From: Daucus carota subsp. sativus
Taxonomy: Eukaryota > Streptophyta > Magnoliopsida > Apiales > Apiaceae
Assembly (NCBI RefSeq): GCF_001625215.2
Contig: NC_030383.2
Coordinates: forward strand, 55,852,949-55,916,948
Length of the DNA stretch: 64,000 bases
Direction: 5' to 3'
The position numbers were made by a program, and so were the translations under genes. Positions 11,020 through 22,303 of the stretch are shown piece by piece. The notes under the pieces were generated by a model. That model was not told the DNA's origin. It did no database searches and saw only the letters and a list, made by a program, of their open reading frames with translations. Each line of letters begins with the position of its first letter. The first letter of the stretch is position 1.

Positions 11020-12056
11020 TCCAGAAAAAACATACTCGAGCTCCTCATCAGAGTCATTCGTTTGGAGCTATCTTTGGGCAACAATTTTAACAACTGCTCA
11101 AGTTGGTGAGTAGTCATTGTCACTTCATCAGAACTGTTCACAGTGCCTTGTGCGTTGTTAGCCATCTTTGTTACACCTGGCTTGTTTGAGACAAACTTTT
11201 GCCCTGGTTTTCGATACTTGTGATGCCACTTGGGGTACCCCGCCACAGTCCAACATCGCTCTCTAGTATGACCTTTAAGACCACAAGCCACACAAATCAT
11301 CACCTTTTCAGTGCTCCCCTTGCTGTACATAGCAGACACATCAGTTTCGCTCACAAGAGACTGATTTAAGACTTCCCTTTGTGACTCATCTTGCTGCACA
11401 GCAGCGCATGCCATTTCGACAGAAGGCAGAGGAGACATCATGAGTAGCTGACTCCGTTGAGGACCGTATAAATCATCAAGGCCATTAAGAAATTGGAATA
11501 ACTTTGCTTCCTCTTTCATGGTTTGTATGGCCATTAGTAGCTTAGTTACATCTGGTGTCATGATGTCAACCGTTGGTAACCCATTCATGGAATCAAGCTC
11601 TTCCCAGAGAGAGCTCAAACTTGTGAAATACTCATGAACTTTGGCACCATTTTGTTTTAAATTAAATAAATCTCGACTGAGCTTGTATTTGTGAGAGCCA
11701 TTTGTTAAGGAAAAACGTTTGGCAAGTTGTGACCAGATTTCACTAGCAGTACTGATAAATAAAATGGAGGATTTAATAGTATCAGACACGTTATTATGGA
11801 TCCAGGAGATTACCATATTGTTAACAGTGTCCCATTGAGCTGCCTCATTGATGTCTGTAGTGCTGCGAGTGACCGAGCCATCCACAAAACCAAGCTTTCT
11901 CTTTGCTGAGACTTGAATCTCGAACTGTCTTTTCCATGCTCTATAATCAACAGCTCCCTGTAGCTTTGACACACTAATCGATAGTGGGCCATCAGAGGGG
12001 TGCAAGAACAAGGGATTTAGCAAATCTGTGTAGGAGACCCTACTGCTAGACGCCAT
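11013..12056 (-). CDS. Copia 2A gag
   Basis: 347 codons from MASSSRVSYTDLLNP to a stop at 11013. It contains the Copia gag domain (VSKLQGAVDYRAWKRQFEI, FNLKQNGAKVHEYF, LMAIQTMKEEAKLFQFLNGL) and the knuckle CVACGLKGHTRERCW. The last 20 or so residues are out of frame with the expected continuation toward protease, either a one-base deletion near 11070 or a programmed slip. Most Copia elements use one frame, so a deletion is more likely. Confidence 0.9.
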   Translation of the reverse strand: MASSSRVSYTDLLNPLFLHPSDGPLSISVSKLQGAVDYRAWKRQFEIQVSAKRKLGFVDGSVTRSTTDINEAAQWDTVNNMVISWIHNNVSDTIKSSILFISTASEIWSQLAKRFSLTNGSHKYKLSRDLFNLKQNGAKVHEYFTSLSSLWEELDSMNGLPTVDIMTPDVTKLLMAIQTMKEEAKLFQFLNGLDDLYGPQRSQLLMMSPLPSVEMACAAVQQDESQREVLNQSLVSETDVSAMYSKGSTEKVMICVACGLKGHTRERCWTVAGYPKWHHKYRKPGQKFVSNKPGVTKMANNAQGTVNSSDEVTMTTHQLEQLLKLLPKDSSKRMTLMRSSSMFFLEW

Positions 12057-12183
12057 AGATCTGAGAAAACAACACCTAGAATAAACACCTAGAGTGACAG
12101 ATCAAGAATAAACAAACGACCAGCGATTTAAAAAACTGTATACTCTCTCTATTTACTTTATTCTACTCTCAAGCTAGCATATA

Positions 12184-12197
12184 CAGCTCTGATACCA
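12184..12197 (-). other. Primer binding site of Copia 2A
   Basis: TGGTATCAGAGCTG on the minus strand, adjacent to the LTR end at 12198; identical to the site of copy B. Confidence 0.9.
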
Positions 12198-12549
12198 TGT
12201 AAACATTTGATATTTAAGCATATGAAGCTGTGCAGAAAAGAAAGAGAGGATATGAGAAAGCAAACTGATTGATTCAAAATACTGCAATCTCACATATGAG
12301 TTTGTTACACTACATGCTCGTTCTTTTAACTACTACAGTCCATACTACCATAACAAACTATTAAATGATTCAGACAAGTACTCTTAGGACCACTACACTT
12401 GTCATTCTTAACATACTAAATAAGACAAAAGGGAATAGTTCACTGCAGTAACAATGTGAAAACTATTCCTGCTTTATTCCAGCAAACTTGGTGAAATAAC
12501 TTGGCTTCAGGGTGCTGCATGGGACTGCATGCCTTTTTCTCCTTCAATA
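12198..12549 (-). repeat. 5' LTR of Copia 2A
   Basis: About 350 bases, nearly identical to 7387-7738. It ends at CCTTCAATA; beyond it the sequence (ATATTTTAAAA) is unrelated to the polypurine tract found next to the other LTR, which marks the element boundary. Confidence 0.9.
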
Positions 12550-13467
12550 ATATTTTAAAAAAAGATGAATTGAATCCCTGCTGGGTTTCCGTTCCCCATT
12601 TGGGGCGGGGATCAAGAAGGAAAAAAATCCCGTGTTGGGAATATTACAGTGAATTGCTTCCCGAGAGTTGTGATTCATGAATCATGATTCGTCCTGGGTA
12701 AAGTAAATGAAAATCTGGCATCCGTGTGATGGGTTAATCAAAGTTCAGCTCATGAATGCATGAAGATTTCCCACTCCAAACTCAAAGAGTTTATTGGTAT
12801 TACTGTTATATCGATAGTATTCAGCAATGTTGTTGGCAGTATTTGCTTTTAATTAATTCATCTGTATATTGACTTGATTAATTACCTGAGGGTGAAACAG
12901 ACCACTAAGTACATATCTAATGAATAATTTTGAAATTCTTCAAATCTCATGTCTAACATAAGAATTTACGTTATTACGTACAATATATATTCATTTTCAA
13001 CTTTTTTCACTTTGTGATGGACCAAGACCCTACTATAAATGCAAAGACGGAATCCACCTTATCTTGAGGAATAATTTTAAGCACCTGATTCGTGCTTTTA
13101 GCTATGTTATCTCCAGTGCAATAATTCTGATGAGCTGAGAGGATTGGGCTCACCATCTTCTAATGCCTAATTTGAAGTTTTGCCATAATCATTTTTAAAA
13201 ATCTTATATATCTAGTTACTATAATATTTTGCAGCATTTTTATATATCAAGGACTTTCATTACATGTCTTCTTGTTACTTTTATGGCAAAGTAGGTTTTT
13301 ATGCAGTTAAGAGGAGTATACAACTCTGAGAACCAAAAGCTCCGGTCCTTGTTCGAGCCAAAACCTGTTAAATTTGCATTATGTTTTTATTAGGAAACAA
13401 CTGTACTTCAATTCAATATCTTGTTTGGTATGATAACAGATAACTCTGTATATATTGATAAATAGTA
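12550..13467 (+). other. Upstream region of first SnRK2-like gene
   Basis: No gene. From about 12950 to 13420 it closely matches 17110-17640, the region upstream of the second kinase copy (for example GGAATAAT.TTAAGCACCTGATTCGTGC and GAACCAAAAGCT), so the tandem duplication unit included 5' flanking DNA. 12570-12660 is a G+C-richer patch without a recognised function. Confidence 0.6.
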
Positions 13468-13687
13468 CTCCCTCTGTCCCATTTTAACTGATGTTTGACT
13501 TTCTAGCACGTCTATTAAAATGTAAAAAAACAATATCTACACTCAACAAAATAATTCAATCCTTATATCAAATAAACTTTTATTTGATATAAATTTTATA
13601 AAAAATTATTATGTTTAGATGTGATTTTTTTAACATCTTAAAGTACGTGTAAAAAAGTCAAAAGCAGTTAAAATGGGACGGAGGGAG
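13468..13687. mobile_element. Stowaway-like MITE
   Basis: Terminal inverted repeats CTCCCTCTGTCCCATTTTAACTG and its near-complement AGTTAAAATGGGACGGAGGGAG, flanked by TA on both sides. This is the Tc1/mariner Stowaway pattern. It is absent from the matching upstream region of the second kinase copy, so it inserted after the duplication or was lost from the other copy. Confidence 0.85.
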
Positions 13688-13935
13688 TATCCGTGTATTT
13701 TTCGTTATTTAATTATTTCTGCTATAAGTGAAGTAGAAAGAACAGCCTTTTCTTAAAGTTTATGTGAGTGGTGATATGTTGATATTGTTCAAGTAAAATT
13801 AATATTTCTCGTTGGAGTTTAACTATATTCTAATTTAAAATTCATATCCGTTATTTTGCCAGAACTGTATTTATGGTCTGATTGGCAAGTACGAACTCTC
13901 CTTGAGCGATTTTTGTTGAATAAAGTGTGAAGAGA

Positions 13936-16900
13936 ATGGACAAGTATGAGTTTGTGAGAGACATTGGGTCTGGTAGTTTTGGTTCGACGAAGCTGATGAA
14001 GAATAAGGAAACTGAGGAACTGGTTGCCGTGAAATTTATTGAAAGAGGAGACCAGGTTGGCCTTTTTTCACATTTGATTTAATAAAGTTTGATTTTTGTA
14101 TTTTGTAATCTTTACTGACATATGATTGGAAATACTTTTACGCATAAAATTTGTCACACGGATTAAGTTCGCACTAGATTGAAATCAATAATTTGTTCTT
14201 TGTACTCAGATTAATGAGAATGTTGCAAAAGAGATCATTAATCATAGGTCACTCAAGCATCCAAATGTAATAAGATTCAAAGAGGCAAGTTTCACTGATC
14301 ATTTCCCTTTCCACAACTATTGATATCCCCATGGTTCCATGTTTTCATGGCACTAAGCTATGAGTTATCCATTTACTTGCTCTAGATGCGGGTTTTGAAT
14401 TTACAGGTGCTACTTACACCCACCCACCTTATGATTGTGATGGAATATGCTTCTGGAGGAGAGCTCCTTGAACGCATTTCACATGCAGGCAGATTTAGTG
14501 AAGATGAGGTATTTTTAATGTGTTTAGATTTCAACATTTAGCCTGCTGCCTGAATCTTGAACATTTAATCAGCCACTCTTTTGTATAAAACTTTCAGGCT
14601 CGATACTTCTTTCAGCAGCTAATCTCAGGAGTAAGCTACTGTCATGCAATGGTAAAGAAAAACTTATATGAACTGCCTATATAATCTGCATGCTCATCCG
14701 CTTATGCATGTATGTGTGATACCCTTGTGTTTAGTAACAAAGTCTGGATGTAATTATATTACAAGATTCAGAGCTTAGAAAAGGTAAGTTCTGCTCCAAT
14801 TTGAGCACTGGAACCAACAACCTGGAATCCCTGTGTCTGTACAAAGGTTGTGCCCTTTAGTCCACCTACTGGCCAAGGGGTAAACTAATGTATCATTAGT
14901 TTGCAAGACTTATTTATAGAGGAAGCATATTCTATATGTGATAGATCATGTAAATTACCTGTTATATTTGGCAGCAAGTATCCCATGGGGACTTGAAGCT
15001 GGCTAATATTCTTCTGGATGGAAGCGTTGCAAGAAGACTGAAAATATGTGATTTTGGCTCCTCAACGGTGAATCTTTTGTAAAAAAATTATAGTTCAACC
15101 CATCCTCTAAAGCTTTTACGTACTTACATTATTTTATTATATCTTTATGTGGTCATCTGTGCTCGATTCAGCACCTCACTCAATTGCTGGTACACTGCGT
15201 TACATTGCGCCAGAGGTTCTTTCTGGTACAGAATATGATGGCAAGGTAAACCTTAATCTTTGCAGTAAAAACACTATGTTTTAAGTTTGAGATTGATAAG
15301 AATTGGATATATCAATCTTATAAATTTTCTATCTTTGACCTATCAATTTTCAGATGGCAGATGTTTGGTCATGTGGAGTGACATTGTATGTCATGCTAAT
15401 TGGTGCATACCCATTTGAAGACGCAAGGGAGCCTGAAAATTTTGAGAAAACTAAGCAGGCAAGTTTTCCATCAGTTTCTTTAAGTGTCATAAATATATAA
15501 AATGTTACTATCCTGAATTACAGTTTTTTTTCCTTCCTTCTCCAGCGTGTACTGGGAGCCAAATATAAGATCCCTGCCCATGTTCACTTATCTAAAGAAT
15601 GTAGGCATCTGCTTACTCGCATATTTGTTGCTCCTGCAAGCAAGGTATGTTAAATTTTGGGGGCAAGTAATTCAGGAAAAGATATTTAATGAATCTAGTT
15701 TAGTGGAGGATCCAGAAAACAATTTCACTTATGACTCCGTCAGAAGTCATAATAGGGTTTCTGGTGCTTATGACTCTGTCAGAGGCAGACTACAATTTTA
15801 TGCTGTGTAACTTCAAAATTTTACAATTTTACAGAGCTACCGTATCATGTCATACACTTACATAGACAAATGAGTATCTTTGAACTATTAGTTTAGCTTC
15901 GCTAAAGAAACCAGCCAAGTTTTTCTCCAGAAGTACTCTTACTGATATTTTTACAAATTTAGTCGTTTCTGTTCAATTAATACTGGAGCTAAAAAGATTT
16001 ATATTCCTATCACTTTCCAAATTAATCCTGCAGAGGATCAGAATAGTAGAGATCAAGAACTCGCCATGGTTTTTGAAGAACTTGCCACAGGAGCCAACTG
16101 TTACATCTCAAGACATAGACTACAGCAGCGATGAGTCTGACACATGGGTTTTCCAGAGTATTGACAGTATCGTGAATATTGTGGCAGAAGCGACGATTCC
16201 TCCTCAAGCTTCCAGTTTTATTGGAAGGTTCGGATGGGCAGGGGGAAACCAGAATTTGGAAGTGGAAGTGGAAGTGGAGGAAGAAAATGAGTATGGTAAG
16301 AGACTAAAGGAGGTATACGAATCGAGGAGTTTATCAGTGTTTGGCATGGTGAGACCCGCAGAAAGGTCTCTAGTTCCAAAGCAATTTCATTATGATCATA
16401 GAGATCCATCACCATCTCACATGCTTGCAGCTACACATCTTGATCAATCCATGTCTGATTTGCGCTTGGCTGAAAGGTCTTTAGACTCAAACCACTTACA
16501 TACCTATCACTCAGATTTAGGAGCATCTCAGGCAGTCAGCTATGCAAAAAATGCTAATAGTTTTAAGCTACTGGATTCATCAGTGTATATACGTTCTCCT
16601 GAGAAGTCTATAAAGTCTGCAGGTTTTGCAGGAAATCCTACAAATTCCGGTCTGCCTTATTCTAACAAAGTTACGACACTTCATCCATTGATGTCCGATG
16701 TGCGTCCTGCAGAAAAGTCTATTATAGCTGACCAATTGCATCCCCGTTATTTTGATCCATCAGCTTCCGAACTGCAGATTGAAGATCTCACAGAAGGTTC
16801 TATAGTGACAGGCTTAGATTTCGGTGAGCCTGCACAAACTGGAAATTTTGATTTGTCTATATCTGATGTGTGTTCAGCAGAGAAGTCTCTGATCATGTAA
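13936..16900 (+). pseudogene. SnRK2-like kinase copy 1 with repeated tail, splice acceptor lost
   Basis: Exons 13936-14055, 14210-14284, 14407-14508, 14598-14651, 14975-15067, 15153-15245, 15354-15458, 15546-15644, 16034-16900 would encode 535 residues. Visible: glycine loop GSGSFG, VAVK lysine, the catalytic loop HGDLKLAN (Arg of HRD replaced by Gly), DFG, YIAPE, the SnRK2 box (FQSIDSIVNIVAEA) and the glutamate-rich patch EVEVEVEEENEYGKRLKEV seen in subclass I. Unlike the family, which ends near there, about 190 residues follow, with repeats such as MSDLRLAERSL and MSDVRPAEKSI. The exon 6 acceptor reads TGTGG at 15148-15152, where copy 2 has TGTAG, so normal splicing should fail. Introns 2 and 7 begin GC. 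Family role: osmotic-stress Ser/Thr kinase. Probably a recent pseudogene, unless a cryptic acceptor is used. Confidence 0.8.
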
Positions 16901-17671
16901 CTGCTAATTCATCGCATTCTCAAACCAAACAAAATGCAAATCACAAGGTACCTGGTAAGACTTGCAGAGCAGGGTCGTCAGATGTATGCAGGATATAAAG
17001 TGACTGCATCTAGCAAGCGTTGTGTTTTTAATAGAAAGGTTCATGAATCAGTCAAGAGGCTGTACTCTACAAAGTTATCAGTGTTTCAAATGTGATGAAT
17101 AATTCTGAAATTTTTTAAATTCCTATGTCTTCTGACATAAGAATTTACAGACAATATATTTTCATATTCATTTTGGATATTGTGTTAAATTTAGGGAATA
17201 AAAGCTAAATATGTCATTTTCATTTTCAACATTCTTTCTCTTTGTGATGGACCAACCCAACTATATGGAAAGACAGAGTATATCTTATCCTGAGGAATAA
17301 TATTAAGCACCTGATTCGTGCTCTCCGGTGCAATAATTCCTATCAGCTGAGCGGACTGTGCTCACCATCTTCTGAGGCATCATTTTTAAAGACCTTACTG
17401 GTATGATTATGTTTTTTTTCTGGTCAATATAATATTTTGCAGCATTTTTATATATCAAAGGACTTTCGTTACATGTCTTCTTGTACTTTTATGGCAAAGT
17501 AGATTTACGTGCAGCTAAGAGGAGTATACAACTTTGAGAACCAAAAGCTTTGGTTCTCTGGTCCTTGTTCAAACCAAGGCCTTTTAAATTTGTGTTTTGT
17601 TTTTTATTAGGAAACAACGGTACTTTAATTCAGTCTCTTAACAGATTTTTGTTTAATAAATTGTGGAGAGA
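16901..17671 (+). other. Spacer between the two SnRK2-like copies
   Basis: Holds the 3' flank of copy 1 and the 5' flank of copy 2. 17110-17640 matches 12950-13420. No other gene or transposon seen. Confidence 0.6.
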
Positions 17672-18219
17672 ATGGACAAGTATGAGTTTGTGAGGGATAT
17701 TGGGTCTGGGAGTTTTGGTTTGACGAAGCTTATGAAGAACAAGGAAACTAAGGAACTGGTTGCCGTGAAATGTATTGAAAAAGGACCCCAGGTTGGCCTT
17801 TATTCACATTCAGTTAATTTTGATTCTTAGTATTTTTAATCTTTACTGATATATGATTGGTAATACTTTTATTTAGTTCGCACTAGATTGAAATCAATAA
17901 TTTGTTCTTTGCACTCAGGTTAATGAGAATGTTGCAAAAGAGATCAATAATCATAGGTCAGTCAGGCATCCAAATATAATAAGATTCAAAGAGGCAAGTT
18001 TCTTTCATCATTTTCCCATGGTTCCATGGCAATAAGTTATGAGTTGTCCCATGGTTTTTAATTAACAGGTGCTACTTACACCCACCCACCTTATGATTGT
18101 GATGGAATATGCTTCTGGAGGAGAGCTCCTTGAACGCATTTCACGCGCAGGCAGATTTAGTGAAGATGAGGTATTTTTAACGAATTTTCTATGGTGTGCC
18201 CATGTTTTTAATGTGTTTA

Positions 18220-18605
18220 GAGCAACTCCAAGAAAAGCCTTTAGCTAAAAAAACCAAAAATAAAAAATATAGTCAGTATCTAGAAAATAATACACTCCAA
18301 CCATCACAACCCCTTGTATATAAATATAGCCAACCTCCTACAGATGACTATGTTTGTCGAACCTCTACATGACTGTAAGAAATTTATAGTAAGATTACAC
18401 ATCATTTATTATAATATTGTAAATGAACTGATATATTCTATTTATAACACTCTAAAATATTAATAACATACTATTTTTGAATTATAGCCAACCAATATAG
18501 CTAATATCGTCGAAGCACAATGTCTTACAGGTTCATCAAATTTTACATAATGACTTATAGGTCCAATTTAGCCAACGATTATAGCCAACGCCATCGGAGA
18601 TGCTC
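18220..18605. mobile_element. Tourist-like MITE in kinase intron 3
   Basis: 386 bases, ends GAGCAACTCC and GGAGATGCTC, flanked by TTA at 18217-18219 and 18606-18608. The same intron of copy 1 has the empty site GTGTTTAGATTTCAAC with one TTA. Terminal sequence and 3-base TTA duplication fit the PIF/Harbinger (Tourist) class. Confidence 0.92.
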
Positions 18606-19723
18606 TTAGATTTCAACATTTAGGCTGCTGCCTGAATATGGAACATTTAATCAGCCACTCTTTTGTATAAAACTTTCAGGCTTGATACTTCTTTCAGCAG
18701 CTAATATCAGGAGTAAGCTACTGTCATGCAATGGTAAAGAAAAACTTACATGAACTGCCTCTATAATCCGCATGCTCATCCACTTATGCATGTGTATTTT
18801 TTTACAAGATTGTTGAGATATGGATATGTGTGATAAGACCCTTGTGTTTAGTAACAAGACCTGTATGTATTCATATTACAAGATTCAGAGCTTAGAAAAG
18901 GTAAGTTCTGCTCCAGTTTGAGCAATGGGACTGACAACCTTGAATCCTTATGCCATTTCTAAAGTATCATTAGTTTGCAAGACTTATTTGTAGAGGAAAC
19001 GTCTTCTATATGTAATAGATCATGTTGATTACCTGTTATCATTGGCAGCAAGTATCCCATGGGGACTTGAAGCTGGCTAATATTCTGTTGGACGGAAGCC
19101 CTGCAGGAAGACTGAAAATATGTGATTTTGGCTTCTCAACGGTGAATATTTTTGTAAAAAGATTACAGTAGAACCCATCCTTTAAAGCTTTACACACTTA
19201 TATTACTTCAATATATCTTAATGTAGTCAAATCTGCTCCATTCAAGACCTAAATCAATTGCTGGTACACTTCGGTACATTGCTCCAGAGGTTCTTTCTGG
19301 TAGAGAATATGATGGCAAGGTAAACGTCAGACTACATCCATCGGAACATTATGCTTTAAATGTTTTATAAGAATCGGATATATCATACAAAAGGATAACA
19401 GGTCTATGACTTCAGAGTATACTTCTAATATTTGAGCTTACTGACCAAACAATAGTTCGAATTGTATTGTGTTTTTAGTATTTCAATCTCCAGAGTTTGC
19501 AACATTTTAGAGACATTGAGCATGAAACCAGAAATCAAAGCTTCCCTCACTTTTTTTAGAAATCCAGACAATAATTATAATTTTCTCAATATCAGTCTTT
19601 TGTTGCCATATTAGTTTTCCTTTACCTCTCCAGGGTACAAAAATTAAGCTAACAACACTAGTGAAATTAATTTATTTATTTTAATTTTGACACCAGTAAA
19701 TCTAAGGTTCTCAGTAGAACTGT

Positions 19724-19855
19724 TAAGTGATCAGTTCTCCCAAAACCTCAATAGCCTGAACTCTGATAACATGTTAATTGACCAGTTCTCCCAAAACCTC
19801 CAGAGCCTGAGGTCTGATGTCATGTTAAGTGACCAGTTCTCCCAACACCTTGAGG
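19724..19855 (+). repeat. 51-bp minisatellite in kinase intron 6
   Basis: Nearly three tandem units of about 51 bases, each containing GACCAGTTCTCCCAAAACCTC and ending with CATGTTAA. Because the unit is a multiple of three it forms an open frame (S-D-Q-F-S-Q-N-L repeats). The surrounding intron is larger than its counterpart in copy 1, which lacks the array. Confidence 0.85.
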
Positions 19856-21712
19856 TTTTGGATAGTTGGTCACTGAACAAGAACTTTATAGGCCTCTGTC
19901 TACATTGTGCTGATATAATCAATTTTTACGAATGCTGTATATGATGTTCAAGTTGAGCAAAGTTGTGTACTGTTGGACGAGAATGTTTTGTAAGTAAACC
20001 TTGCATCCCCTACTGCAAAAACGTTGTTCTGGACATCTTTTCTGGTAAAAAAAGGGGTTGAATATATTGTGTTTTATAATTTCTTGTAATGAACATGGGG
20101 AGATTATAATCTTACTTTTAAGCTATCTATTCACAGTTGGCAGATGTTTGGTCATGTGGAGTGACATCGTATGTCATGCTAGTTGGTGCATACCCATTTG
20201 AAGACCAAAAGGAGCCCCAAAATCATCAGAAAACTATGCAGGTAAATATTCCTTTAAGTTCTTTAAGTATCATCAATGCATAATATCATATTTTACTGTC
20301 TTAAAAGTGAATTTTTCATCCTTCTCCAGCGTATACTGGGTGCCCAATACAAGATCCCTTCCTATGTTCACATATCCGAAGAATGTAGGGATCTTATTTC
20401 CCGCATGTTTGTTGCTAATGCACGCAGGGTACGTTGTATTCTGCAGTTATGTAATTTATGTTAGTAAGGATATTAAAAGAAACTAGTATAGATTTGTTTT
20501 ATCTTTAGCATTAGCGATTTTCAGTTTTTAAGCATAAGTACAACTACCAAGTGCACCAACAAGTCGTGACATTCTGGGAGCCTGTCGGATTATTTCGATT
20601 ATTTCGCATTCGGAAGCCAGGAAGTGATTCACTCTTCAGATACTGACTTTGGGCCTTGTCCGTAGAAGTTAGAATTATGGAAGTTGGACAGATAACGGCA
20701 TACAATTAATAGATAAATCATTATTTTTGATGATCTGCCTTGCAAAAGAATCTTCTTACTTTTCCTGTAGAAGTATATCTTATGTAACATTTCAGCCGTC
20801 CTGTTAAATTTTTACTGTAGAAGTCTGTTATTTCTGCAGAGAAAAACAATACGAGAAATACAGAATCACCCATGGTTTCTGAAGAACTTGCCGCAGGATC
20901 TATCGGCTACAGGTCAAGCCATACACTACAGGAAAAGTGACTCCACATATCCTCTCCAGAGTATCGAGAGCATCAAGAAAATTGTGGAAGAAGCCAGGAA
21001 GCCGTTGATGATTTATTCTTCTTCAGTTTCCAGTTCAATTAAAGGCTTTGGATATGCAACACCAATGTTAAACCAGCTTCATGACGATCATACAGATCCA
21101 TTCCCACTTCCTGCGACAAGTTTTGATCAATCAATGTCTGGTATTCGTTTGCCAGAAAGGTCTATACTTACAGATCAATTGCATTCCTATCATCCGGATC
21201 CACCAATTTCTCAGTCAGTAAGTTACACAAAAAAGGCGACAAATCCAAAGCTATTAGATTCATCTATGTATGTCCGTTCAGCCGAAAGGTCCATAAACTT
21301 TGCAGGAAACCATACAAATGCTGAGCCTAAAGATTCATCAATGTATAGTGTGCGCTCCGCTGAGAGGTCTTTAGACCCTAACGTATTACATCCCTATCAA
21401 TCACATCCATCAGTATATCGTACAAATCCAAAGCTCTTTGATCCATCTATTTCTGATGTGCTTTCGTCTGAAAAGTCCATGAAGTCAAATGCATCATATC
21501 AATCAGAACCATCAGCGTATCAACTGCAATCACTAGGTTTTCACTCCAAACTATTAGATATCAAGAGCTTGACACAAGTTGCAAGTTCAGATCTGTCAAT
21601 GTCCGATGTGCATCCGCCAGAAAAGTCTATAATTCCTAACAAAATGCATTATCATATTGATCCATCAGGTTCTAATCTGCATGCTAAAGGCAAAAAGTTC
21701 TGTAAATTCTGA

Positions 21713-22303
21713 AGTTCTAGATACCAGTTATTTGGCACGGTTTGGGAATATTGATATATCTATATCTGATGCGTGAACTCAAGGTAGCTCAAGGTTCAGC
21801 TCATCTATGCAAGTTCAAATTTCCTCTCCAATTAGGCCTTTTATTTGAAGTTCTTGTTCATTTATCCTATATTAATGTGTAAGCAACTGTAAATCACAGA
21901 TAAATAATTATCTAATCGTAATTATTTCTAGTTTTTTGCTTCTTCACTAACAGATCCTCTGGCCTTCTTTTTCTCTCTCTATTTCGGATGGTATACAGAT
22001 TACGTATTAGGGATTCGAGAAAAGAGTTCATATATATAAAGTTCATAGGAAATTCAATAATTATATTTAAACTAAAGATGTAGTGTTGCTATGTAAGCTT
22101 ATACATGCTCATTAGCTCCGGATTGTGGACTTGGCTGTGAGATAATCAACCATGTATTCGGAGGTTATGAATAAATCTAGACTGTTTATGTATTCAAGAA
22201 AAAAATTCAAATTTCTACCTCTCACATATGAGGTTTTAGGAGTGGAAGTCAATTCTGCAAACACCTCTATGTTGTTACAAACTTGAAAAAGAAACTAGAC
22301 CAC
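21713..22303 (+). other. 3' flank of SnRK2-like copy 2
   Basis: The first 65 bases continue the original kinase tail in another frame (ISISDA then stop). The remainder is AT-rich without features. Confidence 0.5.

Larger units (their letters stand above)
7387..12549 (-). mobile_element. Copia 2 copy A, both LTRs, near-intact
   Basis: Minus-strand order is LTR 12198-12549, primer binding site 12184-12197, gag 11013-12056, protease and integrase 9526-11019, RT and RNase H 7696-9483, polypurine tract at 7739-7748, LTR 7387-7738. Coding breaks are few: a one-base slip between gag and protease near 11070 and an in-frame TAA at 9526-9528. No normal 5-base target duplication can be tested because the left LTR is followed by more Copia sequence rather than by host DNA. 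Confidence 0.92.
17672..21712 (+). pseudogene. SnRK2-like kinase copy 2 with repeated tail, nonsense in exon 4
   Basis: Exons 17672-17791, 17919-17993, 18069-18170, 18680-18733, 19049-19141, 19227-19319, 20137-20241, 20330-20428, 20840-21712; the first eight have exactly the lengths of copy 1. Kinase motifs [21 protein letters not shown] and the SnRK2 box (LQSIESIKKIVEEARKP) are present. Activation loop [17 protein letters not shown] keeps the serine equivalent to OST1 Ser175 but has Ile in place of the next Thr. Exon 4 begins GCT TGA where copy 1 has GCT CGA, so Arg is changed to stop at 18683-18685. The tail carries five D-x-S-(M/I)-(S/Y)-D-V-R-type repeats and ends early after an A-run shift near 21690. 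Intron 3 holds a MITE, intron 6 a minisatellite. Intron 2 starts GC, as in copy 1. Confidence 0.8.

Noticed and set aside
19687-19944. Open frame SDQFSQNL repeats as a separate small gene
   Set aside because: It lies within intron 6 of the kinase copy and has no start context or conserved counterpart; treated as a minisatellite.
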